A stretch of 44,548 nucleotides of DNA from Sedimenticola sp. (GCA_027030425.1 JALVEW010000031.1:1-44548), one strand, 5' to 3'; counted from the first letter of the stretch, positions 6,475-14,502 are shown. Notes: generated by a model not told the origin, from the letters alone. Numbers and translations: made by a program.

Positions 6475-7890
6475 TTAATCCATTGAAACAAGTTCGGCAA
6501 TGGGGCCGGGATTCTTGGCCTCCACCTGGTGGTAGAGGGAGGTGAGGGCGGCTTGCAGGGCCTCTTCCATGACCGGGTGGTAGAAGGGCATCTGGATGAG
6601 CTCACCCACGGTCATTTCCTTCTGGATGCACCACGCCAGCAAATGCCCCAGGTTTTCGCCCCGGGGGGTGACCATTTCGGCCCCCAGAAGTTTGCCGCTC
6701 GTTTTGTCGGCATAGACGCGGATGGTGCCCCGGTTCTTGCCCATGATGAGGGCGCGGCCCACGGGGGCCACTTTCATTTCGCCCACTTTGAAGCTGTCCG
6801 GCTCCAGGTCGGCGAAGCGCGCGCCCACGCTGACGATGTTGGGATCGGAAAACACGATGGCCAGGGGCGTCTTGCGGCGGAAGGCGCGGATCTCGTCGTG
6901 GGCGGCGTTGTAGCCTGCGATCTTTCCTTCGTCGCCTGCCTCGTGGAGGATGGGGCGGTCGGCGTTGATGTCACCCGCCAGGAACAGGGGATGATCGCCA
7001 ATCTGCATGGTGTTGGGGTTGTAGGCAGGGATGCCCCGTTCATCCAGTTCGATGCCCAGGTTTTCCAACCCCAGGCGGTCCAGGTTGGGGCGGCGGCCCA
7101 GGCTGGCGAAGACCTTGTCCACCACCACACTGTTCTCACCGGCGGTGACCCGCAGGCGGCCATCCTGCTCCTCGGTGATTTCCGCGCCATGCCCCAGCCA
7201 CAGGGGAAACTCCTTGCCGATGACCTCGATGGCGGCCTTGTTCACTTCCGGATCACTGATGCCGCCGATGTTTTCGGCCAGGTCGATGCCGGTGACTTCC
7301 ACGCCCAGGCGGGCGATGGTCTGGCCCAGCTCCAGACCGATGACGCCCAGGCCGATGACGGCCATGGAGGCGGGCAGGTCTTCCAGCTCGAAGAATTCGT
7401 CCGTGGTGACGATGCGGTCGCCAAAGGCCTTCCAGGCTTCCGGCACGATGGGGGTGGAGCCGGTGGCGATGACGAACTTGTCGGCGCGGATGCGCTGGCC
7501 GTCTTCCAGCTCCACCACGCCGGGCTCGACGAAGCGGGCATACTGCTGGATGAACACGTCTTCGCTCAGGTGGTCCGTGCTGTTGGACAGTACCCGGTCC
7601 ACGAAGGTGTCACGCAGGTCACGGGTGTGTTCCATGGCCTCGGGAATGTCCACCTTCAGGTGTTCGCCCCCTTCGATGCCCTCGCGCTCGAACAGGCTGC
7701 GGCGGTGAAAGTCCTCCGCCACCTGGATGATGGCCTTGGAAGGCATGCAGCCCACCCGGGCGCAGGTGGTGCCGGGCTCGCCGCCGTTGATGAGTACGAA
7801 ATCCTTTCCGGCGCGCTTCACGCGGCCCATGGCGTTCAGGCCGGCGGTGCCGGACCCGATGATGGCGACATCGACTTTTCTTTCTTCCAC
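6475..7890 (-). CDS. Dihydrolipoyl dehydrogenase-like FAD/NAD(P)-disulfide oxidoreductase
   Basis: 471 residues from a GTG at 7890 with an AGAGGA site 6 bases upstream. The N-terminal FAD fingerprint is GSGTAG (12-17). The redox-active cysteine pair is in GTTCARVGCMPSKA (C43, C48), the spacing of class I disulfide reductases. An NAD(P)-binding GxGxxG is in VIGLGVIGLELG, and the second FAD motif is FLAGDINAD. The C-terminal H-P-x-x-E dyad (H438 in YHPVMEEAL) supplies the acid/base histidine. The enzyme should oxidise a dithiol (lipoyl-like) with NAD+. It is not next to E1/E2 genes of an oxo-acid dehydrogenase or glycine cleavage system, so its partner lipoyl protein is unknown. Sequence style matches the lone Lpd homologues of proteobacteria, distinct from pyruvate dehydrogenase Lpd and from mercuric reductase (no MerA C-terminal cysteine pair). 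Confidence 0.9.
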   Translation of the reverse strand: MEERKVDVAIIGSGTAGLNAMGRVKRAGKDFVLINGGEPGTTCARVGCMPSKAIIQVAEDFHRRSLFEREGIEGGEHLKVDIPEAMEHTRDLRDTFVDRVLSNSTDHLSEDVFIQQYARFVEPGVVELEDGQRIRADKFVIATGSTPIVPEAWKAFGDRIVTTDEFFELEDLPASMAVIGLGVIGLELGQTIARLGVEVTGIDLAENIGGISDPEVNKAAIEVIGKEFPLWLGHGAEITEEQDGRLRVTAGENSVVVDKVFASLGRRPNLDRLGLENLGIELDERGIPAYNPNTMQIGDHPLFLAGDINADRPILHEAGDEGKIAGYNAAHDEIRAFRRKTPLAIVFSDPNIVSVGARFADLEPDSFKVGEMKVAPVGRALIMGKNRGTIRVYADKTSGKLLGAEMVTPRGENLGHLLAWCIQKEMTVGELIQMPFYHPVMEEALQAALTSLYHQVEAKNPGPIAELVSMD

Positions 7891-7950
7891 GATGATTCCT
7901 CTGGCTTGTTTTTCGTGATAGCCGGCTATTCTAACGAGTTTGGCTGGACA

Positions 7951-8247
7951 TCACATACCGGGTTGCGGTGTGGGAATCGCCGGCGGGGGTTCTGCCGGGG
8001 CGGCGGGTTCGGAGGTGTAGGGAGGCGGGTAGAACGCCGGAGGAGGGCTGTGGCGCAAGTACCAGGAAGGATGGGGTACCGCTGGAAAAGCACCGGGAAC
8101 CGCCGGATGGCGGGGTGGCCCGGAATGAGCGCCGCCGTGGCTGCCCATGGCAAAACGGAAGCAGAAAAAGGCCCGGGCCTGATCCAGGGGCAGGAGCGTC
8201 AGGCAGGTGAGCAGGAGCAGATAAGGTGTTTTTCTCATGCCGGCCAT
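7951..8247 (-). CDS. Small secreted proline-rich protein
   Basis: 98 residues if started at the ATG at 8247 (a second ATG at 8238 gives MRKTPYLL and may be the true start). The signal peptide (LLLLTCLTLLPLDQARA) is clear. The mature part opens with the unusual F-F-C-F-R-F-A-M-G motif, followed by GSHGGAHSGPPRHPAVPG and a C-terminal half with about one third proline (PPPAFYPPPYTSEPAAPAEPPPAIPTPQPGM), so it is probably disordered. One cysteine lies in the FFCF motif; another is in the signal peptide. I do not recognise a characterised family; short Gly/Pro-rich secreted proteins of this kind include bacterial sulfur-globule coat proteins, but this link is only a suggestion. It lies upstream of and divergent from htpG. 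Confidence 0.6.
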   Translation of the reverse strand: MAGMRKTPYLLLLTCLTLLPLDQARAFFCFRFAMGSHGGAHSGPPRHPAVPGAFPAVPHPSWYLRHSPPPAFYPPPYTSEPAAPAEPPPAIPTPQPGM

Positions 8248-8299
8248 CAGGACAATTCGCAGCGCTTGGTATCGAGTATGGCATATTTTTCCGGCTGCT

Positions 8300-8328
8300 C
8301 TTGAAAAATGCCTCGCCGGCCCCAAGAT
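8300..8328 (+). promoter_or_regulatory. Sigma-32 heat-shock promoter of htpG
   Basis: CTTGAAA at 8300-8306 and CCCCAAGAT at 8320-8328 with a 13-base spacer. This is close to the sigma-32 (RpoH) consensus CTTGAAA-N11-16-CCCCATNT, with a deviation only in the end of the -10 box. It lies about 48 bases before the htpG ATG, as expected for this heat-shock gene. Confidence 0.85.
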
Positions 8329-8375
8329 AAAGCCAGATTCAGTATTCCCATTTCATTTTCAGGAGTTTTCCGCAC

Positions 8376-10292
8376 ATGACCGTAGAAGCACACAAGGAAA
8401 CCATGGAATTCCAGGCGGAGGTCAGCCAGGTATTGAACCTGGTGATCCGCTCCCTTTACAGCAACAAGGAGATTTTTCTGCGCGAGCTGATCTCCAACGC
8501 GTCCGATGCGGCGGAGAAGCTGCGCTTCGAGGCCTTGTCTGACGATGCCCTGTACGAGGATGATCCCAACCTGCGCATCCGCGTATGGACAGACAAGGAC
8601 GCCGGCACCCTCACCGTGTCTGATAACGGCATCGGCATGACCCGCCAGGAAGTCATGGATACCATCGGCACCATCGCCAGTTCCGGCACCAAAAAATTCC
8701 TCGAGAACCTCAGCGGTGATGCGGCTCAGGACAGCCAGCTCATCGGCCAGTTCGGCGTGGGCTTCTATTCCGCCTTCATCGTCGCCGACAAGGTGACCCT
8801 CACCACCCGCCGCGCGGGCATGGAGCCGGAACACGGGGTACGCTGGGAATCCACGGGAGAGGGCAGTTACAGTATCGAAACCGTGGAGAAGCAAGACCGG
8901 GGCACGGAAATCACCCTGCACCTGCGGGAAGACGACAAGGAATTCCTCGATGGCTGGCGCCTGCGCCAGATCATCAACAAGTTCTCTGATCACCTGGCCA
9001 TTCCCATCGAGATGCCCAAGGAAGCCGTGGGCGAGGATGAAGAAGACAAGGACAAGGAAACCGAGTGGGAGCAGGTGAACAAGGGCGTGGCCCTGTGGAT
9101 GCGCAGCAAGTCCGAGATCAGCGACGAGGAATACAAGGATTTCTACAAGTCCATCTCCCATGATTTCGAGGACCCTCTGGCCTGGGTGCACAACAAGGTG
9201 GAGGGCAGCAATGAATACACCTCCCTGCTGTACATCCCTTCCAAGGCGCCCTTCGACCTGTGGGATCGGGAGCAGAAACACGGGGTGAAGCTGTACGTGC
9301 GCCGGGTATTCATCATGGACGAGGCGGACAAGCTCATGCCTCATTACCTGCGTTTCGTGAAGGGCGTGGTGGATTCGGATGACCTGCCTCTCAACGTCTC
9401 CCGGGAGCTGCTGCAGCACAACCGCAAGATCGACACCATCCGCAGCGCCAACGTCAAGCGTATCCTGGGCCTGCTGGAGAAAATGGCGAAGAACGAGACG
9501 GAGAAATACCAGAAGTTCTGGAACGAGTTCGGCAAGGTGCTCAAGGAAGGCCCGGCGGAGGATTTTGCCAACAAGGAGCGCGTGGCCGGCCTGTTCCGCT
9601 TCGCCACCACCAAGTCTGAAGGCGACGAACGGACCGTCTCCCTGGACGAGTACATCGAACGCATGGCGGAGAAGCAGGAGAAGATCTACTACATCACCGC
9701 TGAATCCCTGGCCGCGGCCCGCAACAGCCCCCACCTGGAGATCTTCAAGAAGAAGGATATCGAGGTGCTGCTCATGACCGACCGGGTGGACGAGTGGCTC
9801 ATGTCCCATCTGTATGAATACAAGGGCAAGAGCTTCCAGTCCGTGGCCAAGGGCCAGCTGGACCTGGGTGAACTGGAGGACAAGGAAGAAAAGGAACAGC
9901 TGGAAAAAGTGGCCGAGGAACACAAGCCCCTGCTGGAGCGCCTCAAGGAAACCCTGGGCGAGAAAGTCAAGGAAGTACGCGTATCCAGCCGCCTGGTGGA
10001 TTCTCCCGCCTGCCTGGTGGTGGACGAGTATGACATGAGCCAGAATCTGGCGCGGGTCCTCAAACAGCTGGGGCAGGATGCGCCCATGCCCACGCCCATC
10101 ATGGAGCTGAACCTGGAGCATCCCCTGGTGCAAAGGCTGGAGCAGGAATCCGGAGACGAGCGCTTTGCGGAACTGGCCCGCCTGCTCTATGATCAAAGCC
10201 TGCTGGCGGAAGGTGGCCAGCTGGAGGATCCGGCCGGGTTCGTGCACCGATTGAACCGTTTGATGCTGGATATGTCTCAAGAAAAAGCCTGA
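8376..10292 (+). CDS. htpG: Molecular chaperone HtpG (Hsp90)
   Basis: 638 residues, normal length for bacterial Hsp90. The GHKL ATPase domain is at the N-terminus: [14 protein letters not shown] (catalytic E and Mg-binding N), DNGIGM and the glycine-rich lid [11 protein letters not shown]. The middle domain has the catalytic arginine loop ([11 protein letters not shown]), and the C-terminal dimerisation domain ends in [10 protein letters not shown] with no MEEVD tail, as usual in bacteria. It works as an ATP-driven dimeric clamp in the cytosol with DnaK. An AGGAG site precedes the ATG. The sigma-32-type promoter upstream indicates heat-shock control. The gene appears monocistronic; a 12-bp inverted repeat follows it. 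Confidence 0.98.
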   Translation: MTVEAHKETMEFQAEVSQVLNLVIRSLYSNKEIFLRELISNASDAAEKLRFEALSDDALYEDDPNLRIRVWTDKDAGTLTVSDNGIGMTRQEVMDTIGTIASSGTKKFLENLSGDAAQDSQLIGQFGVGFYSAFIVADKVTLTTRRAGMEPEHGVRWESTGEGSYSIETVEKQDRGTEITLHLREDDKEFLDGWRLRQIINKFSDHLAIPIEMPKEAVGEDEEDKDKETEWEQVNKGVALWMRSKSEISDEEYKDFYKSISHDFEDPLAWVHNKVEGSNEYTSLLYIPSKAPFDLWDREQKHGVKLYVRRVFIMDEADKLMPHYLRFVKGVVDSDDLPLNVSRELLQHNRKIDTIRSANVKRILGLLEKMAKNETEKYQKFWNEFGKVLKEGPAEDFANKERVAGLFRFATTKSEGDERTVSLDEYIERMAEKQEKIYYITAESLAAARNSPHLEIFKKKDIEVLLMTDRVDEWLMSHLYEYKGKSFQSVAKGQLDLGELEDKEEKEQLEKVAEEHKPLLERLKETLGEKVKEVRVSSRLVDSPACLVVDEYDMSQNLARVLKQLGQDAPMPTPIMELNLEHPLVQRLEQESGDERFAELARLLYDQSLLAEGGQLEDPAGFVHRLNRLMLDMSQEKA

Positions 10293-10308
10293 CCCTTTGC
10301 CGGGAAAT

Positions 10309-10413
10309 GCAGGAAGCAGTACACAAAATGGGACACTGCTTCCTGCTATCCTCAGGTCCAGGTGAACAACCTGGGCCTGGGTTTCAGGCGGAAGGTCCGG
10401 CAGGGAGCCGGAC
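10309..10413 (+). other. Hairpin-rich leader between htpG and the matrixin operon
   Basis: A perfect 12-bp inverted repeat at 10309-10320/10335-10346 with a 14-base loop follows htpG; no T-run follows it, so it is not a typical intrinsic terminator. Two more small hairpins follow: CCAGGT/ACCTGG near 10358-10374 and GTCCGGC/GCCGGAC at 10395-10401/10407-10413. They could form a structured 5' leader for the gene at 10444. No known riboswitch consensus was recognised. Confidence 0.45.
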
Positions 10414-10443
10414 GGAATCAACAGCAAAGGCGAGTTCAGTATC

Positions 10444-11049
10444 ATGCGCAAACCTACCAGAATACTGTGGCCGTTTCTGGCCCTTATCCTTCTGCCGGGG
10501 CTGCTCCTGGCTTCTTCCGTAAAGCAGGTGGACATGGCGGAGATCACCGGGGATGCCCAGCTGATCTTCGAGGGGCGGGTGGTCGGCACCCGCGTCGAGC
10601 AGGCGCCGGGATCGCGGGCCATTCACACCTGGGTTCGTTTCGAGGTTCTGGATGTCATCAAGGGAAGCTACAGCGAACCCGTCATCGAGCTGTCTTTCCT
10701 GGGCGGCACCCGTGGCGACTTGACGGTGAAGGTTTCCGACATGCAGATTCCCGCCATGGGTGAACATGGCATCTATTTCGTCGAGGACACGGGGCGCCGC
10801 CTGGTCAATCCCTTGGTGGGCTGGGCCCAGGGCCACTTCCTGGTGAAGTACGACAGAACCCTGAAGCGCCAGATGATCACCACACTGGATGGCCAGCCGG
10901 TGAAAGACATCGATTTGTCAGCCCGCAAATCCCGTTTCGCGGAAATCAGCCGGGGCGTGGCACATGGCGTGATTACCACCGACAAGTTGAGCAGGGATCT
11001 GATCGATCCCGCGGATTTCAAGTCGCTGATCAGGGAGATGGCAGAATGA
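10444..11049 (+). CDS. Secreted beta-rich protein coupled to matrixin (NTR/TIMP-like pattern, tentative)
   Basis: 201 residues with a signal peptide (hydrophobic 8-23, cleavage probably before S24-S25). The mature part has no cysteine. It opens with a strand pattern: DAQLIFEGRVVGTRVE (38-52), then AIHTWVRFEVLDVIKGS (59-75), VIELSFLGG (80-88), LTVKV (93-97) and EHGIYFVED (107-115). The order 'D-x-x-(hydrophobic)-GRVV ... (T)xVxFEVxxVIKG ... GE(x)YF' resembles the OB-fold NTR domain of eukaryotic TIMPs and related proteins, though without their disulfides. The rest (about 133-201) looks helical and charged. Its stop overlaps the start of the matrixin gene (ATGA), so both are translated together. 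A role as inhibitor, chaperone or substrate adapter of the protease is inference. I know of no characterised function. Confidence 0.7.
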   Translation: MRKPTRILWPFLALILLPGLLLASSVKQVDMAEITGDAQLIFEGRVVGTRVEQAPGSRAIHTWVRFEVLDVIKGSYSEPVIELSFLGGTRGDLTVKVSDMQIPAMGEHGIYFVEDTGRRLVNPLVGWAQGHFLVKYDRTLKRQMITTLDGQPVKDIDLSARKSRFAEISRGVAHGVITTDKLSRDLIDPADFKSLIREMAE

Positions 11050-12209
11050 ATACCAGGAATATCATTGCCGCGCTGGTTCTGGGGCTGGGCGGCAGTTTCA
11101 ACGCCGGGGCCTATGTGCTGGACGGTTCCAGCTGGCCGGAAGGCAAGACCACTTTCCACATCGATATCAATCTCAAGGGCGCGGCAACCAGCCCCAGCGG
11201 CATTTCATGGAATGACGCCTTTCGCGAGTCCGCGGAAAAATGGAATGCCCAGTCGAATTTCGTCTTTACCGTGGATACCACGGACCCTTCCCATCCCTGT
11301 GCCGGCGTAGGCAGCTATCCCCAGGACGGTTTCCGTAACGGCGCCAACTTTCATCCCAAGGTATGCAACCAGGTGGACGGCACGGAAGACGATTACGGCA
11401 GCAAGACCCTGGCGGTGACCGTGAGTTATGTCTACACCAGCAAGCCCGAGGAAAAGGTGGAAGCCGACATCTTTTTCAATGACGCGGAATCCTGGGATAT
11501 CTATGGCGGGGCGGCACGTAGCCAATTCGATTTCAAGCGCGTGGCTTTGCATGAACTGGGCCATGTTCTGGGCCTGGGGCACGAGGAGAGCAACCCTGCC
11601 ATCATGCAGCCAACCGTGGGAGATACTTATACCCTGCAGGCCGATGATATTGCCGGCGCGCAATCCCTGTATGGCGGAAGCGGAGGGCCAACGGATCCCC
11701 CCATACGCATGTCCATCGAGGAGCCCTTCAATGGCGATGTGAAGGCGGGCATCAGCAACTTCCGGGGCTGGGTGGTTTCAATGAATCCCCTGGTGTCGCT
11801 TACCCTGTACCGTGATGGGATATTGTTCGACACCCTGGATCACAATGGTAAACGGGTGGATGTGGGCAACAAATACCCCGATTACCCGGGATCCGAGAAC
11901 TCCGGGTTTTCCTTCACCACCAACTTCGGCATCCTCTCCGCGGGACAGCATGAGTACCGGTTGGTCGCCCGAGACAATCAGGGGAATACCCTGGAGAAGA
12001 CCGTCACCTTCGATGTCCAGCGTTTCGATGATGCCTGGGTGGGGGACGACAGTCTCATTTCTCTGGACAACGCTGCCGTGAGCATTGCCGGAAGCCGCGA
12101 AATACGCATTGATGGCATGAGCCACAACGGCAAAGAATATCGCGTAATACTCAACTGGAAGAAAGCAACGCAAGGCTTTGATGTTAAAGAAATAACAAAA
12201 ACGCAATAG
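11046..12209 (+). CDS. Secreted matrixin-type zinc metalloprotease with Ig-like C-terminal domain
   Basis: 387 residues: signal peptide (6-22), catalytic domain (about 24-200) and a beta-sandwich-like domain (about 215-325), then a short tail. The zinc site is HELGHVLGLGHE: H169, H173 and H179 as ligands and E170 as the general base, with the Met-turn M187 in AIMQP. This is the metzincin signature of the matrixin branch (M10-like). Two cysteine-containing loops (C85, C107) could form a disulfide. No cysteine-switch propeptide (PRCGxPD type) is present; the catalytic domain begins directly after the signal peptide. The C-terminal domain (IEEPFNGDVKAGISNFRGWVV) matches a pattern often seen in proteobacterial secreted proteins and may bind a surface or substrate. 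Likely exported; the substrate is unknown. Confidence 0.92.
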   Translation: MNTRNIIAALVLGLGGSFNAGAYVLDGSSWPEGKTTFHIDINLKGAATSPSGISWNDAFRESAEKWNAQSNFVFTVDTTDPSHPCAGVGSYPQDGFRNGANFHPKVCNQVDGTEDDYGSKTLAVTVSYVYTSKPEEKVEADIFFNDAESWDIYGGAARSQFDFKRVALHELGHVLGLGHEESNPAIMQPTVGDTYTLQADDIAGAQSLYGGSGGPTDPPIRMSIEEPFNGDVKAGISNFRGWVVSMNPLVSLTLYRDGILFDTLDHNGKRVDVGNKYPDYPGSENSGFSFTTNFGILSAGQHEYRLVARDNQGNTLEKTVTFDVQRFDDAWVGDDSLISLDNAAVSIAGSREIRIDGMSHNGKEYRVILNWKKATQGFDVKEITKTQ

Positions 12210-12327
12210 CTGCGTAAGCCCCGCGTTTTGCCATAAGCCGGGTAAATCCCGCTATTTGCAGGCTCGAATACTCAGGGTCACTGCACTGTGGCACACTCGG
12301 GGCACCAACATCAATCAAGGGGGCTGA

Positions 12328-12981
<654 letters not shown>

Positions 12982-13005
12982 TTTTTCCATCGCATTTTCA
13001 ATGGA

Positions 13006-13028
13006 ACCGGGGCATGGCCCCGGTTTTT
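13006..13028 (+). terminator. Intrinsic terminator after adk
   Basis: Perfect 8-bp GC-rich stem (ACCGGGGC at 13006-13013, GCCCCGGT at 13017-13024), 3-base loop and five T residues from 13024 to 13028. Textbook Rho-independent form. Confidence 0.9.
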
Positions 13029-13036
13029 GCTATACT
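13028..13036 (+). promoter_or_regulatory. Extended -10 promoter candidate for the thioredoxin gene
   Basis: TGCTATACT, an extended -10 element (TGn followed by TATACT), begins at the last T of the adk terminator. There is no good -35 because that space is taken by the terminator hairpin; extended -10 promoters can work without one. It lies about 60 bases before the GTG at 13097. Confidence 0.5.
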
Positions 13037-13096
13037 GCGGCGCCTGAACCTGATGAATCAGGCCTGTAAACATCGAAACAAGAACGGAGGCCTTGC

Positions 13097-13474
13097 GTGG
13101 CTGTAGTCGAACTGAACAAAGAAAATTTTGAAGATACCATCAACAACAATGCGTTTGTGATCATTGATTTCTGGGCGCCCTGGTGCGGTCCCTGCAAGAG
13201 CTTCGCGCCTACTTATGAAAAGGTCTCCGAGGATTTCGATGACGTTGTCTTCGCCAAGATCAACACAGAGGACGAGCAGGAAATCGCCGCGCATTTCCAG
13301 ATTCGCTCCATTCCCACGCTGATGATCTTCCGTGACCAGATCATCATCTACAGCGAAGCCGGCGCGTTGCCCGAGACTTCCTTCCGCCAACTGGTGGAGC
13401 AGGCGGCAAGCCTGGACATGGACGACGTGCGCAGGCAGATTGCAGAAGCCCAGGAAGGCAACGCCGACGCCTGA
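13097..13474 (+). CDS. Thioredoxin-family protein with acidic C-terminal extension
   Basis: 125 residues from a GTG with GGAGG six bases upstream. The fold and redox centre are those of a cytosolic thioredoxin: DFWAPWCGPCK (C30, C33) and the cis-proline loop RSIPTLMIF (P73). After the usual end of the domain (about 105) there is an extra helix of about 20 residues, DMDDVRRQIAEAQEGNADA. The closest style is TrxC (thioredoxin 2) but without the N-terminal zinc-binding CxxC pairs. It should reduce disulfides with thioredoxin reductase. It stands as its own transcription unit between two intrinsic terminators. Confidence 0.9.
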   Translation: MAVVELNKENFEDTINNNAFVIIDFWAPWCGPCKSFAPTYEKVSEDFDDVVFAKINTEDEQEIAAHFQIRSIPTLMIFRDQIIIYSEAGALPETSFRQLVEQAASLDMDDVRRQIAEAQEGNADA

Positions 13475-13498
13475 TCGGCCTGTCACCTCGTCTATCGC

Positions 13499-13529
13499 AA
13501 AGCCGGAGGCACCCGCTTCCGGCTTTTTT
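13499..13529 (+). terminator. Intrinsic terminator after the thioredoxin gene
   Basis: AAAGCCGGA (13499-13507) pairs with TCCGGCTTT (13518-13526), loop of 10 bases, followed by a T-run through 13529. Marks the end of the thioredoxin transcript and the beginning of a repeat-rich gap. Confidence 0.85.
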
Positions 13530-13530
13530 A

Positions 13531-13762
13531 TGTACAGGATGTACGGTATGCCGCGGGCGCAGGGATGCGCAGGAGCGGCGATGTACAGGATGTACGGTAT
13601 GCCGCGGGCGCAGGGCACTGGAACCGTTCCTGACGGTTCCAGCATTTCCTCCATCCATGGAGGTCATGCGCAGGAGCGGCGATGTACAGGATGTACGGGC
13701 AGATAACTGCTCCCTGCGTGATCTGCACTTCCGCCATCCATGGCGGTCGTATGCCGCGGGCG
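13531..13762. repeat. Cluster of direct repeats and small palindromes
   Basis: A unit that begins TGTACAGGATGTACGG and runs on into TATGCCGCGGGCGCAGG is complete at 13531-13563 and 13582-13614, and its first 16 bases recur at 13683-13698. A 32-bp direct repeat (13566-13597 and 13667-13698) is identical in both copies. GTATGCCGCGGGCG recurs again at 13749-13762. Between them are perfect palindromes: 13620-13640 (GGAACCGT/ACGGTTCC), 13648-13663 (CCTCCAT/ATGGAGG) and 13731-13746 (CCGCCAT/ATGGCGG). This is a typical gammaproteobacterial dispersed intergenic repeat mosaic. There is no credible coding in it, and the spacing is too uneven for a CRISPR array. Confidence 0.8.
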
Positions 13763-13770
13763 AATTGCCC

Positions 13771-13871
13771 GGGGTCGGAGTCAAATGGGAAGAAGCCGGG
13801 AAAATGGGATAGCCTGGAACAGGCAGATTCCGTACCCTTTAGCGGGCAAGGTGGAATTTGACTCCGACCCC
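13771..13871. repeat. Inverted-repeat element, copy B (16-bp perfect arms)
   Basis: GGGGTCGGAGTCAAAT at 13771-13786 and its exact complement at 13856-13871 flank a 69-bp core unrelated to copies A and C. Directly after it, GACCCCTTCGGTTAT occurs twice (13866-13880 and 13883-13897), a 17-bp period duplication that overlaps the right arm and runs up to the start of the next gene. Confidence 0.85.
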
Positions 13872-13901
13872 TTCGGTTATGCGACCCCTTCGGTTATATG
13901 T

Positions 13902-14375
13902 ATGCAATATCCCTGGATCTCACAAGTCGAAAAGCTGCTGGACCGCTCACCCACGGTGGGTGGCCTGCTTGACTTGTGCGAGGAGAACTACGCCATCCTC
14001 CTCCAGCTGGCTCCCGATCTGAGGATGTTGGAAGGGCAGTTTGCTTCCCGCCGTCCGGGACACATGGATCTCTACCTTGAAGTTCTGGAGCAGACGCCAT
14101 ACACCACCATGGTGCATATCACCTATTTTTTCTCACACAGGGAAGGGCAACAGGCAGACCCGGATGCTGTCCTTCGCGTTTACCATGACGCCCGCCAGAT
14201 AGAAGTGGTCAGACTCAAGCAACATGTGCTGCCGGTCGAATCCAGCTATCAACATCCCAGTCTCTTCAACAAGTGGAAGGTCAATGTGTTTCTTTCCAAA
14301 TGGCTGGCCTTCTGCGTCGGCCAGGGGCACTGTTTCGAATCTGTCGAAGAATTCTTGACTAAAAAGCATGGTTAA
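13902..14375 (+). CDS. yqiB: DUF1249 protein (YqiB family)
   Basis: 157 residues from the ATG at 13902 (MQYPW). The frame runs open to 13740, but that part is the repeat element and has no protein-like character, so the internal start is chosen. Family features visible: LCEENYAILLQLAPDL near the N-terminus, HMDLYLEVLEQTPYTTMVHITYFF in the middle, DAVLRVYHDARQIEV, and FLSKWLAFCVGQGHCF near the C-terminus. E. coli YqiB is about 140 residues and uncharacterised; it is next to nudF and cpdA there, while here the neighbours are a repeat cluster and iscR. Soluble, presumably cytosolic. The region between the repeat and the start has no clear Shine-Dalgarno, so start choice is tentative. Confidence 0.85.
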   Translation: MQYPWISQVEKLLDRSPTVGGLLDLCEENYAILLQLAPDLRMLEGQFASRRPGHMDLYLEVLEQTPYTTMVHITYFFSHREGQQADPDAVLRVYHDARQIEVVRLKQHVLPVESSYQHPSLFNKWKVNVFLSKWLAFCVGQGHCFESVEEFLTKKHG

Positions 14376-14392
14376 TGCTATTCTCAATTCCC

Positions 14393-14414
14393 TAGTAATT
14401 TACTAAGTTATAAT
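14393..14414 (+). promoter_or_regulatory. Candidate iscR promoter with overlapping palindromic operator
   Basis: A 13-base palindrome TAGTAATTTACTA (14393-14405) lies directly in front of a perfect TATAAT (14409-14414). The -35 for this box is poor (AATTCC). A second possible promoter is TTGACT (14355-14360) with TATTCT (14379-14384), 18 bases apart. IscR autoregulates in other gammaproteobacteria; the palindrome is where a repressor would act, but it matches the enteric IscR type 1 consensus only loosely. Further down, a 6-bp GC stem (GGCCCC/GGGGCC, 14440-14454) sits in the leader. Confidence 0.4.
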
Positions 14415-14502
14415 CACCTACAAAAAGAGGTGCTGATTCGGCCCCTGAGGGGCCAATCCGAAACCTTGTTGGTAACAAACATTCTGAAGAGGAATTGAGA
14501 AC

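Noticed and set aside
6529-8304. Plus-strand open frame of 591 codons opposite the flavoprotein gene
   Set aside because: Antisense of a well-supported gene with complete FAD and cysteine motifs; the translation is low-complexity G/A/H/D and matches no family.
10309-10413. Riboswitch upstream of the matrixin operon
   Set aside because: Several hairpins are present, but no known aptamer consensus (for example the c-di-GMP GEMM core) could be matched by eye. Kept only as a structured leader.
8247-10622. Minus-strand open frame of 791 codons across htpG
   Set aside because: It is the antisense of htpG. High GC and codon bias keep this frame open; the translation is rich in H, L, V and Q without domain signatures, and there is no ribosome binding site.
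12197-12229. Intrinsic terminator after the matrixin gene
   Set aside because: AAAACGC/GCGTTTT can pair, but the stem is short and AT-rich, starts inside the coding sequence and has a long loop.
13531-13762. CRISPR array
   Set aside because: Only two full units and one partial, with unequal distances (51 and 101 bases) and palindromic inserts; no cas genes.
13740-13901. Upstream extension of the DUF1249 protein by 54 residues
   Set aside because: The extension is translated from the inverted-repeat element and has no similarity to the family; YqiB starts near MQYPW.
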